Below are positions 54,897 to 64,000 of a DNA stretch of 64,000 nt, one piece after another. Made by a program: the position numbers and the translations under genes. This stretch comes from Byssothecium circinans (lineage: Eukaryota; Ascomycota; Dothideomycetes; Pleosporales; Massarinaceae), in the NCBI GenBank assembly GCA_010015675.1, contig ML976981.1, positions 1,372,888 to 1,436,887 on the forward strand, written 5' to 3'. Each line of letters opens with the position of its first letter. Within the stretch, counting starts at the first letter, position 1. The notes beneath the pieces are model-generated. The model was not told the DNA's origin, did not search any database, and saw only the letters and a program-made list of their open reading frames with translations.

Positions 54897-57800
54897 TGTG
54901 TCCGTAGTAGTGTTCGGTAACGATAGCTAGCAAAGAGGCGTAGGTGAGAGTACAGATGGGAGACAACGCTTTATGGTGCGGGCGAGAATTAAATCTGCGG
55001 GAGAAGGACAGTCAGCACAGGAAGCGGAAGGGAGGAGAGGGAATTGTCGTGCTCATTTGTTTGGTACCGACGCACGGGCCGCGGCTGTTGAGGCCGTGAA
55101 GGCAGGCAGGTGCGAACGAGCAAGCAAAGCAGGCGCGACCATGGGAACTGCCATGTGGAGACTGAGAGAAGCCTCTATCTCGACAATTGCAATCCACGGT
55201 CGGCGGGAGAACACGAGAAGGGCACGTCCAGCGAGGTGGGCAACGTACCTAATGCAATTGAGGACGCAGACCCAGCCGCGAAAGCAATTGAGTCTTGTCT
55301 CGTCTCGCCGTCGAGGGAGCAGAGACCGGAGTGGAGAGGGGAGGACGGAGAGCTCGTTGAGGTGGTGCTGAGGGACAACTCTCTGCAGAACGAAGGCTGG
55401 GAGACGGGACAGCTTATATTCACGGGCACGCAAGCACACTAGCTCGGTTGCTCCATACTTGGCCATTCACGGACAAGCCAACAAGCGTGGGTGCGATTAT
55501 TTCCTCGCAGGCAGCTGGTCCCAGCCTCTTCCCAGACCGAATCCCGCACCCCGGTCGATCGGCCAGAAGTGAGAAAATATCTCAGGCCCCGCTGGATTGC
55601 CATTGCACGAGAGCGCGTTTGATAGCCAGGCGTCCAGGCCGAAACCGCGCTGCTTCACCTGCCAGCCCGGGTCCTTGGCTGCCGCAGAGACATCCCCATT
55701 TCCAAACCGCCATTGTGTGTCGCACTGTGTCCCGACGCCCTTGAATCCGTTCCCGCGACAGCTCTGCCGTCTCCATAACGATAGACTATGACCGGGGGGC
55801 CAGAGAGCTTGCGCTCGGGCCCTCCCCATCCATGCCATGTTGGCCCACTCTGCAAGGTCACTTCAGGTAATACAGGCAATTCACGCACACAAGCCACAGG
55901 GCGGCGCGGGCCCTCCAGACGTCGCCAACAGCAACGGCAATAGCAACGCGAAACGCGGGTTTGCCCGCGCAGATGCAGATACCGCCGTCGACGCACATGG
56001 TCACTGCTGCTGCCGCCAAGCGTCCGCCCGTCGGCCTCTCGATGAAAATTCTTAAAAGCCGCAGTTCGCGCCCTCCACATTATTGCGCGAATTTCAATTC
56101 ACTACTAGACGGCAGCGGTCGGGTTGGCAAACGGCATTCCTTCGCCCCAGGTCTAACTTTTCCGAAGATACGTTTGCCCGATAGTGTCAAGAGCGCGATT
56201 TTCAGACATGAGGCACCTGGTGCTTGGCTGCGGGACCAGGCAAAACATTCAAGAATTGCGTTTCGAATCGCCTCTTTCGCTGAAACTTTGCGAGCTTCAT
56301 TCACACGGGGCATCGCCGCCTTCCAAACATTTCTGCAGCCTCCATTTTTCTTCACACTCGCAGCATGTGCATGCATCTATCACCGTGATTGACCTTACTC
56401 GCGCCGTCCTCTGTCCCTGTACTCCGTACACTCCGTACAGCATCTACCGTTACAATTACAATTCAATACCGTAGCTATCGCGCTCCCACTGCCAAGTGCT
56501 CAAGTGACACTCACGCGGGGGATTTACATGCACGTCAATAGAGAAAGAGCCGAGCACCAAGCGTGCAACCGTGCCATGGACATCAGAGTTGATATTGTGG
56601 AGGCTCGTCCCGACTCTTTTTTGATGAACAAGTGTCTGGATAAATAATGCGTGACGCATGTTTTGTTCAAATTTGTTAGTGGGGAACATCCACTTAGGCC
56701 TCTAGTCCACTGAACCCCCAGATTCTCCGAACTACTGTACAGTATGCAGAGTTTTATGCAGGCTGCCAGCCGCATGCAGGATGGATAACGCGCCGCTCAC
56801 ATCCTTGCCTCACAATGCCTAGAATTGCCAGGGCTTGGCGGCCCTAGGCGTGCTTCTGCACTCCCATTCCCCAATCACCACCGTCTCGTTTCATCCCACT
56901 GCCGAATCGTTACGTAGAAGGCTTACCGGAGAGGTCGCCAAGGAGCCCGCGTTCCACTCGGCCTGCTGATGACGCGACAACTCACTCGGTCGTTCAACAT
57001 GAACAAACGACGTTGATGAAGAAAGCCGGTAAGGGTGGCACCAAGGGCGGCCATTGCTCTAGCTCTAGCTCTAACTGCTAGGAGGACCCTCGGCGTGTCT
57101 AGCATACTGAGCCGCCGAAACAAAGGGCGACATGGCTCTCTCACATACGTGAATCAGCCGCCTGCGCCAATCGCAGTCTTTCCCGTCAAGCTTCCCTGTC
57201 GCTTTCCATCTCCGTGCGTCGATCGTGTTTGGATGCAGCATCGATAAGCGACTCGGTCTGCCTGCTTCAACCGTCGTCCCGACTCAACCATCACGACGGC
57301 AAAGCTTCGCTTCCCTTGCGATTTCAGCCTCCGTTGCAACAGCGTTTGGGCAGATACGCAGTACTCATTATTGCGGAGTACCATCATCGCTGACTCGTGA
57401 GGTGGAGAGTGGCTGGCAGCACAACCGTTGGCTCGTCATCTCCGAGGCAAAAAACCGAGAAGGAACCTTGAACATCGGCGCCTGCCCGAAATGAACATCA
57501 ACACTCACTAGCGCAATGAGGCTGGGAAGGGGTCCCTGAGCAGGAGCTCCTTTCTTTTCGATACTGTATCTGCGAAACCCGCGCCTAGCATGCATCGTGA
57601 GTCCGGCGCCCACAGCTCATTTCACCATCACAAACAAACAAACAAAACAAACAAATAGTCGAAAGAAATTAATACAAGCTTACCCAGGTTGCAGGACATG
57701 AACTTCCCCCTCCCTAATTTTCCATTCATCACTTCGCGTTCCATGCAGTCACGCCTCAGAAGTCTAGATACATGTATATTTTCCACAATTTTTATGGTCG

Positions 57801-58139
57801 AAAGCGTCTCGAGTTCCTACTGTCATATCACGTCCAAGCATGTCTCGTTCACACCGTGATCCCGTCAGCAGATAGCCGCCACCGTGCACGACAGCGCCCA
57901 TCAGGTACGACATCGATGGAGACTTTGGAAGCCGAGTAAATTTCTATGCTACTGCAACCCAAGACCGAAAGGGCAGTCGCACGAGCAGGAAAAAGTCGGT
58001 TAAAAACGACCCTCCAGACCAACTCTATCGCAAAAGCACGCACTCCGGCTTCAACCGATGGTGGGCTAAGACGTAGACAAGGTCTGCCTGCCACCAAAAT
58101 CTCCATGACGGCCGTTGACCTACGTGGGACAAGGAATCT

Positions 58140-58330
58140 CGTAACGCTCTTGAAGTTTCCGACGCCAAATCTTTCTCTTATCCCTTGTACGCATTTGTCA
58201 CTCTGTTCCCTTCTCGATCGGTCTCGATCAAATCACTTCTTAATTGTTTCCTTGGCTCTGCTCTTTCTTCCGCGCAAAATTTCCTTCCTTCCTCCTTGTG
58301 ACACTTCCTTTCTTGGTGTTGGACGCTACC
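58140..58330 (+). promoter_or_regulatory. CT-rich tract, possible plus-strand promoter
   Basis: The sequence is dominated by C and T with TTCTT, CTTCC and TCCTT repeats, like the pyrimidine tracts before transcription starts of filamentous fungal genes. No downstream gene is recognised, so its target is unknown. Confidence 0.3.
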
Positions 58331-59938
58331 ACCCTGTCAAGTTTCACAGCCGCATACCGAAGCGAGCATTCTCTGCCAGGCACAGTCACAGAAACGTCAG
58401 ACGTTTTCTGTCGATCCCCCACCAAAAGCTTCCAGAAGTCGGCATATCGCAGCGATGCATGTTCTTGGGTGCAGCGTCTACCGCTGTGGTGATCAGGCAC
58501 CAAACATATGACCCTCGCGACAGGTGGAGCGGAGCACTGCCAAGGGCTGTGAAGCATTCGATGTTTGCAACGTCCGCTTGGCACCTGTCCAACCACCGTG
58601 CCTCCACTATTCTCAAACCGACTGTGCGAGCGGAATCCGGGGCAAGTGTGGAGGGCAAATAATGGACCCTGTATCGGAAGCTTGCTGGCAAGCCGCCTTT
58701 GATAGTTGGTTTTACCTATTGCTTGATGCGCAGAATCATGTGCTTGAGAAAGCACTTGGCGGGTCTTGAGAGTTATACAAGATGTGCTGGGCGGAGCTTC
58801 AGAGGTCCTTGGCGAGTTTTTAAATGGTTTGAGGCGATCGTTTGTGCAACGCATTTCAATATGGGGCAATCTGTCGATTATACAACGCTTTCCCCGGATC
58901 ACCGGTGGGCAATCGGACAGGTGGAGCACAATACTTCCGGATCTTGAGCCCTATTCAGGACACATGGCGTTTGTGGACTTCCGGAAATACGACAAGGCGC
59001 GGCACTCTATCGTACGATGGCTGCAGTGGTTTGAGAAACGATGCCCATATTGCGCTTTTTTAGTAAACGGCTAATCTTTCAGGGCTGCGTTTGGCCGACA
59101 TTGCGGACTCGGCGTGGCATCTGTCGAATTTATCACCATCTTCTCATGTCTGTCTGGTGGTCATGTTGAGGAATTGCGCTCGAGCACCTTACCCCAGATC
59201 TTGGACTGACACCTGGGCAAAGTGGGCGTACAACGCATGTTCCAACGGCTTCTTGCGACAAGCTATCTTGGCCATATCTCCACCGCCCACGATGGAGATC
59301 TGGGGGAGGGTGAGACGGTTCGCTCCACTCGTAAAATGCTTGGTTGTGATGGTGAGTTTGAGTGCGGCGGTGGAGACGTGGACCGCTAGCGGAAAGACCG
59401 AGTACTTAAATACCGGAGGTTTTCCACTTTGCCAGTAGGTGACGGATTCTTACTTTTGGTCATTCTTTCACTCTCGAGCTTCTGCATTTTTCTCGATTTG
59501 TTCTTCTTAGTGGGAGTCATTTTGGAAAGTGACTCCTATAATGATGACTCCTATCAAATCTTCTGACCTCCCGACCGCATCATCATCGTTATTTTCCATC
59601 ATCAGATTTCGAATCAATGTTGCTATGGGTTGCTTTTTTCGCTCACTTACATCGTGGATTTGACGCCTCAGGCAACTAACTCTCTCCTCCCCTCGTCAGC
59701 TACTGTCTGCTTCTGTTCCGGACAACACTATGAGGTAACCCCCCGCGTCGCGACCGCGAACACATCAACAACACTACAGAACCCCATAGGCCTCCCAGTG
59801 CTAACATGTCTCACTGCGTAGAAGATATTGTCCCGAGCCAATAAGGTATATGAAAAGACGTAGTTTGTTGAGTCCCAGATCCTGAGTAACAGGAAGGCAG
59901 ACGCATGTCAGCTGAGAGTCTAGTCTAGCCAAGTCATG

Positions 59939-60205
59939 AATAATTATGACTGCTACCATACAACGAGCCCCAGCACTCTTCAACCTGGAAATGCTTCACC
60001 GCCGCCGACACCGAGATAACTCTTCTTTGTGATGCACGGAATATCATCGACCTACCTCAGCGCATCTCTGCCATATGGCGCTCAATGAAAGCTCTCGGCG
60101 AGACAAATAATTCCCCCCCAGAACATACAGCTTGTATCATGCGCCCAAACATCCTGATACTTTCGAATCCGCACTTCCCCTACGCAGAGTCCATCGGCAA
60201 ATGAG
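59939..60205 (+). other. Coding-like fragment, unidentified
   Basis: A frame following a TGA and ending at the TGA at about 60203 reads LLPYNEPQHSSTWKCFTAAD and DTEITLLCDARNIIDLPQRI, then ISAIWRSMKALGE. It has protein-like composition but no ATG near its start. It could be the last exon of a small gene whose first exon lies between 59.6 and 59.8 kb, where a frame ends at a possible splice site, or a relic. I recognise no family. Confidence 0.25.
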
Positions 60206-60795
60206 GTAGGCCTGTAGCGTGTTTACGCAACTCGTTGATGATTTTGCGGGGTAGTCGCTTTTGCTGAGGGAAGGCGGATTTGTCTGGGCGTAGCATTGTT
60301 TCGGGGAAGTGCGTGTGTCACTGCTTGAGGGACAAGATGCGAAGCAGCTTTATCAACAAATTTGGCGGTGGCGCATGCGCGAGCGTGCTCTGGTCAGTTG
60401 CCCCGGGGAGGTATGGAGAGTTGAGAGTAAGAGGGAAGTTCTCGAGCAGCGGATGCGTGTAGGAGGTTATGTACTGTTCTGTACAGTCCAGCATCGACTG
60501 ACGGTCTTCTACCTTGAGTAAGTAGAAGGTCGACTGATCAAACTGTCTTCAAAGAAAGCAAAACGTATCTCTGTGAGTCTCCCCAGATTCCAATTCTTTC
60601 GAATTCGCCATCGGATGTGTAGGAGTCATACTCTGTGTGAATCAAAGCATATATTCAGTCAGACATTTACAACATGCGCCACACGATACAATTAGCCATC
60701 CACCCGCTACAAGCCTCTGCTCTACCTCCACACCCTTCCTTACCCCATTCCTATCCCTCGAACTCGCATAACCCTCAAAACACCGCATCAAAGCA

Positions 60796-61941
60796 ATGGC
60801 CAAACTCACCAAGAAAAGAAGAAGAAAAGGGAAAGGAAAAGGCAAAGGAGAAGGAAAGGCAAAAGCGAACAACACCGATCCACCACCCCCGTCTCCAATA
60901 CCTCATACCCAAACCAACAATAGCGAAGGCCCTTCATCTTCACCCCAACCCATAACCACCAACCATCCCTCCCCAACCCCAACACCCCGCCGTCCACCCC
61001 CTCGACCAGCCCGCTCCCCACCCCTCTCCACAAACACCATCCTCGCCTCCTCCCTCCCCCTCCGCCGCATCCCGCATCCCCATCCTCCCCACCAAACAGG
61101 ACATCTGCGCCCTCCCCGTCCACCCCGTCCCCCCACGCTCTCCGACACAGACGTCACCGCCTTCCTCAGCTCTTCCACACGTCTCCGGAACCCGCGGCCC
61201 CTGTCTCCCGTCTTCGAAGCCTGTATCTTCGGGGATATCCTCGCTGAGACGGGGTGGTTGCGCGATGGGCGGGAGAGTCCTAGGGAAGAGGAAGGAGAGG
61301 GGGAGTGGAGTGGTGTTACGGGGAGTGAGACGGAGGGGAGTGGTTGGGAGAGTGGGAGTTCGCGGTATTCTTCTTCCTCTGATGATGATGATGAGGAGGA
61401 GCGGGAAAGCGGGAGGACGAGGGGGAGCCAGAGCCAGAGACGGAGACGGGAGAGTATTTTCAGCAAGGCGGAGAGTCCGGCGAAGGACTTTGGCCCAGAG
61501 GGTTTTGGTAACGATGATGGGCAGGGAGATAGTGAGGGGAAGAGAATAACGCGGTTACCGAGACAAAGCAATATCCCCGATATGCTCCTGCATTGCGGCT
61601 ACACGAGTCGCGATCGACGCCGTAACGACTCGCCCCAGCCCAGTCCTTCTCATCCGTTTCCTCTCCCATCTCCACCACCACCTCCTCCCCACCGCCGTGG
61701 CTCCTCATGTAAACCGCACAATCACTGCGCTGTATGGAGCGCCGCAGACTACGCTGCTATCGTCGACGAGGAGTACGAGAGGGTCTTCGAGATGCTGCGT
61801 CCTAAGGCTGTGGATCCGGCGGGGTATGGCATGTGCGCGAGGGCGGGGAGGTTTTGGCCCGTGCTGCATCTGGTGTGTGGTGGTGTACTATTTGGTTCTT
61901 TGTTTATTGGGTGGGGTATGATTTTTTTGCTTTTGTTCTGA
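60796..61941 (+). CDS. Low-complexity protein with C-terminal membrane segment
   Basis: A single-exon 381-residue frame. It starts with a Lys/Arg/Gly-rich basic stretch (MAKLTKKRRRKGKGKGKGEG), followed by Pro/Arg-rich disorder and a short ordered segment (TLSDTDVTAFLSSSTRLRNP, PVFEACIFGDILAETGWLRD). Then come acidic Ser-rich and basic Ser/Arg regions, a block with LPRQSNIPDMLLHCGYTSR, and a conserved-looking C-terminal domain (CAVWSAADYAAIVDEEYERV, FEMLRPKAVDPAGYGMCARA) ending in a hydrophobic anchor (VLFGSLFIGWGMIFLLLF). The tail arrangement predicts a tail-anchored membrane protein facing the cytosol. The NIPDMLLHCGY and DYAAIVDEEYERV parts are what a homology search should use. No family was recognised. 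The ATG at 60796 is the first in frame. Confidence 0.6.
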   Translation: MAKLTKKRRRKGKGKGKGEGKAKANNTDPPPPSPIPHTQTNNSEGPSSSPQPITTNHPSPTPTPRRPPPRPARSPPLSTNTILASSLPLRRIPHPHPPHQTGHLRPPRPPRPPTLSDTDVTAFLSSSTRLRNPRPLSPVFEACIFGDILAETGWLRDGRESPREEEGEGEWSGVTGSETEGSGWESGSSRYSSSSDDDDEEERESGRTRGSQSQRRRRESIFSKAESPAKDFGPEGFGNDDGQGDSEGKRITRLPRQSNIPDMLLHCGYTSRDRRRNDSPQPSPSHPFPLPSPPPPPPHRRGSSCKPHNHCAVWSAADYAAIVDEEYERVFEMLRPKAVDPAGYGMCARAGRFWPVLHLVCGGVLFGSLFIGWGMIFLLLF

Positions 61942-62282
61942 ATGGGGCGATGGGAGCTGTTGAGTAGGAAGGGTTGCATGGGATGTGGGTTGGAAGTGAG
62001 GACGAGTGTCTTTGAGGAAATGAAGCAACTTTGACCAAGCTATCTGTGTAATGTTGCGCTGATGAGGTGATACTGTCAGGGAGGGATTAACAAGAGTCAT
62101 ATTTGGCCTACTCATGTAGCAACATACCCACAGCCATCCGTCGCTTATGCAAATTTGCCACCTTCTACTGTATATACAGACTGCCGTGTTCCGCATACGA
62201 CTATTTTCCACTTTTGGCTGGTATTCACAATCGCGCATCGCTTACCAAATACATTCCTCTCTTCCTGTGCTGCTTTGTACCC
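61942..62282. other. Convergent intergenic spacer
   Basis: This is 3' flank of the two neighbouring genes. Nothing else was seen. Confidence 0.6.
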
Positions 62283-63326
62283 CTATCTCCCCCGGCGCCT
62301 CGGGTCCCGAGCAGCGTCATACGTTGTAGCCATAGGGGGGGATGGCTCCCTCCCCATTCTCGAATTTCCCGTCGCCGTCGCCGTTCCCCCCATCACTACA
62401 TCAGCTCCCGTCGTCGTAACCGGCCCTATATGCCCCTCGCTTCCATACGCACTACTAAACGGCCGGCGTTCATCTCGACTAAAGCCTCCATAAGAAGGAC
62501 GCCGCCCATCACTAGCAACACTCGTCCTCCCCGGCCCCTGAGTCTCCAAATCCATCTCATCGCTCCCGTCGCTCCCCGCACGTGGCCTCTCTGCTTTCCG
62601 GTACCAACGCCAACGCAGCCCAACATTGAGGTTCACCTTCTTCCTGTTAACGGAACCCACTGAGCGGCCAGGAAAGAAGCTTTTCGCAATGACGTCTTCA
62701 GGTAGACTGCTGTTTTCGAGGATGCATTTCAGTGCGGTAGTGTCTTGCCATGACCATTGACCCACTTCTTTGATGACGGGAGCGTGGGATGCTCGCGCTG
62801 AGGCGAGTCGTTCTGGCCAACTTGATGCGTCGAGTGCTTCTTTTAGGGCCTTGCGCTCTCTGTCGTTGATGTATGAGGCGTCGATGGAGAGCAGGACGGC
62901 GTTTCTCCGCGCTGCGAGTTGGTCTTCGCCAATTGGAGGGGGCGGCGGCGGCGGTGGTGGCGGCGGTGGGGGACCAGCAGTCGGCGGTGGTGGGTAAGAT
63001 GCGTATTCTGGCACCCGCACGCCGCTCGATACTTTCGCGTTCTCGAGCCTCTCTTCGTGCTCTAGAGTGGCTCGCAGTTCTTCATACAGCGCCTTGACTT
63101 CGGCAGGGAGCTCTGCCTGCACTCCGCCCTGCCTTCCCATCTTTTTTGGCCCTCCGAGCGGTAGGAACGCTCCATTAGGGGCTTCGACGTGCGTCAAACT
63201 GCCAGTGCCTTTGAACGAGAGCGGTATCGTGCTGTTTGGATGCGCGGACTGCCGGAACATAGCGGTCATCTCGCGGTTGATGCGGTTTTTGCGCGACAGC
63301 TCTACGTCTGGGGGGAGGTGAGACAT
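62283..63326 (-). CDS. Conserved fungal nuclear-type protein with poly-Pro and SANT-like region
   Basis: A single-exon 347-residue protein from the ATG at 63326; the frame extends upstream to 63455, but that part reads as leader. The N-terminus is MSHLPPDVELSRKNRINREM, then SFKGTGSLTHVEAPNGAFLP and a Glu/Leu helix (ELPAEVKALYEELRATLEHE). A run of prolines follows (about 120-134). The folded-looking part (about 140-240) has LLSIDASYINDRERKALKEA and then a Trp-spaced, three-helix segment: VGQWSWQDTTALKCILENSS, then LPEDVIAKSFFPGRSVGSVN. That spacing recalls Myb/SANT-type helices, but the match is by eye. The tail is Arg/Gly/Ser-rich and ends in DPRRRGR. A chromatin or DNA-binding role is only a guess. 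Confidence 0.65.
   Translation of the reverse strand: MSHLPPDVELSRKNRINREMTAMFRQSAHPNSTIPLSFKGTGSLTHVEAPNGAFLPLGGPKKMGRQGGVQAELPAEVKALYEELRATLEHEERLENAKVSSGVRVPEYASYPPPPTAGPPPPPPPPPPPPPIGEDQLAARRNAVLLSIDASYINDRERKALKEALDASSWPERLASARASHAPVIKEVGQWSWQDTTALKCILENSSLPEDVIAKSFFPGRSVGSVNRKKVNLNVGLRWRWYRKAERPRAGSDGSDEMDLETQGPGRTSVASDGRRPSYGGFSRDERRPFSSAYGSEGHIGPVTTTGADVVMGGTATATGNSRMGREPSPPMATTYDAARDPRRRGR
62939..62994 (-). repeat. GGC/GGN trinucleotide repeat coding poly-Pro
   Basis: An imperfect GGN microsatellite encodes 13 or more consecutive prolines in the 62.3-63.3 kb gene. It is in frame and therefore length-variable without frameshift. Confidence 0.9.
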
Positions 63327-63659
63327 TATGTGCTGAGCCAGCTTGGTGTTGTATATGTGTCGGACCTTCGAGTTTTTAAAGGTCAAAGAAAGAGCAACAA
63401 CAGACTTGCACGTGAATGTGGTGAGGGAAGGAATTAAAAAGCTCGTTGTGTACAAAGGAAAGCGCGGCTCGATTTACCATCACAACATTGCGACTAAGAA
63501 TATACAGTTTGCTGCGATTTGTCTTTCCCTCGAGAGCAAACGCTGGGGTTTGGTGTTGCAGAGATCGGGATGGAATGTTTTACATTTGCACAGCACAACG
63601 GATTTTGTTTATTATTTGATTGTCGCAAACGGCGCTACACTAATTAGGAGCTAGTGCTA
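63327..63659. other. Upstream region of the 62.3-63.3 kb gene
   Basis: No gene was seen. The sequence is AT-richer towards the transposon end. Confidence 0.55.
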
Positions 63660-64000
63660 TAACGTGTCCGTGCACGCAACGATCATGTTCGCGCAACGAT
63701 CGCGCAATACCAAAACAACTCACCCAAGAATAAAGCTATAGAGCCACATATAGTAGCTATTATCACGAGAGTTTTTTATGGAGTACTATATTGATACTTG
63801 CGATCAACTTGCGCTACTGATATTTACTTGGAAGCTTAACGTTGCGGCCGCGCCGCGTGGTCGTGGGTGGAGCTGCTGACGCAGCCCCTGAGGCCTCCTC
63901 AGTAGCTACAGCGTTAACCACATGTTTCTGGCGCTTGTTGCTCTTTGTAGATGGCTGCAAGGCCTTTCTCTTGCCCTTTTTGGATAGCTGTAGAGCTTTT
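63660..64000 (-). mobile_element. End of a second DNA transposon (Tc1/mariner-pogo type), cut by window
   Basis: About 63660-63710 is a candidate terminal region with a repeated CGCAACGATC (63675-63684 and 63692-63701), a subterminal arrangement usual in mariner-like elements. It is followed by AT-rich sequence and the 3' end of a transposase-like frame on the minus strand. The left boundary, perhaps at the TA at 63658-63659, is a guess because the other end lies outside the window. Confidence 0.6.
63814..64000 (-). CDS. C-terminal fragment of a transposase-like protein (continues beyond window)
   Basis: A frame enters from the right edge and ends at the TAG at 63814. It reads ALQLSKKGKRKALQPSTKSN, KRQKHVVNAVATEEASGAAS and TTTRRGRNVKLPSKYQ. 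Lys-rich tails with an RRGRNVxLPxxY/F ending are usual for fungal pogo-type DDE transposases. The visible part has no stop, so this copy may be intact. Confidence 0.6.
   Translation of the reverse strand, partial: KALQLSKKGKRKALQPSTKSNKRQKHVVNAVATEEASGAASAAPPTTTRRGRNVKLPSKYQ

Larger units (their letters stand above)
54897..60795. other. Gene-poor 5.9-kb region upstream of PMA1
   Basis: No convincing gene occurs over 5.9 kb between two divergent genes. Long regulatory regions and leaders are usual for PMA1. CT-rich tracts at about 58.14-58.33 and 59.45-59.64 kb look like promoter elements, suggesting non-coding or unrecognised plus-strand transcripts. Open frames up to 238 codons here (for example 57946-58662) lack codon texture. 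A short coding-like frame near 60.0 kb is listed separately. Confidence 0.5.

Noticed and set aside
57946..58662. 238-codon plus-strand frame as a gene
   Set aside because: It has no domain, no clear codon preference and a Ser/Arg/His-rich random composition, and it spans a CT-rich promoter-like tract.

Overview
This is a nuclear chromosome segment of a filamentous ascomycete, most likely a dothideomycete of the Pleosporales type. The evidence is the set of single-copy housekeeping genes (GLT1, RPC2, CUS1, YME2, PUP2, alpha-tubulin, PMA1), the many 45-70 nt introns with GTRNGT donors and CTRAY branch points, CT-rich promoter tracts, and a pogo/Fot1-type transposon carrying stop codons of the kind repeat-induced point mutation produces. 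The class assignment is inference; the fungal assignment is firm. Exon structures below were worked out by reading splice sites and checking that phases sum to whole codons.

Layout. 0-7.4 kb: an APH-fold kinase (-), a poly-C tract, and a secreted beta-1,3-glucanase (GH17) that appears to continue through two introns into a Thr/Pro linker and a But2-type C-terminal domain. 7.4-13.4 kb: a beta-trefoil-like protein, a small Ser-rich protein, a six-exon MFS transporter and a small protein with an 11-residue repeat. 13.9-17.7 kb: QCR10 (with a 26-nt microexon), PUP2 (proteasome alpha5) and the H2A.Z chaperone CHZ1. 17.7-21.2 kb is gene-poor and leads into GLT1 (NADH-glutamate synthase, 21.2-27.8 kb). 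29-33 kb: a small atypical kinase and YME2. 33.4-36.7 kb: BET1 and alpha-tubulin on the minus strand. 37.2-38.6 kb: PGA1 and an F-box-like gene only 5 nt apart. 39.4-47.8 kb: RPC2, an RS-rich LGE1-like gene and CUS1, all on the minus strand. 48.1-50.0 kb: a degenerate pogo/Fot1 transposon with long terminal inverted repeats and a 340-nt assembly gap, sitting in the CUS1 upstream region. 50.3-54.9 kb: an aldo-keto reductase and PMA1 on the minus strand. 54.9-60.8 kb: almost no convincing coding sequence. 60.8-63.3 kb: two conserved-looking low-complexity proteins. 63.66-64.0 kb: the end of a second DNA transposon, cut by the window edge.

The genes do not form a metabolic cluster; this is ordinary core-genome mosaic with two DNA-transposon insertions. 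Nothing here shows a defence system, a biosynthetic cluster or another multi-gene novelty. The most unusual observations are the predicted GH17-But2 fusion, the 5-nt spacing of PGA1 and the F-box gene, several micro-exons and a 3n intron that hide true start codons, and the transposon insertion about 300 nt upstream of an essential splicing gene.
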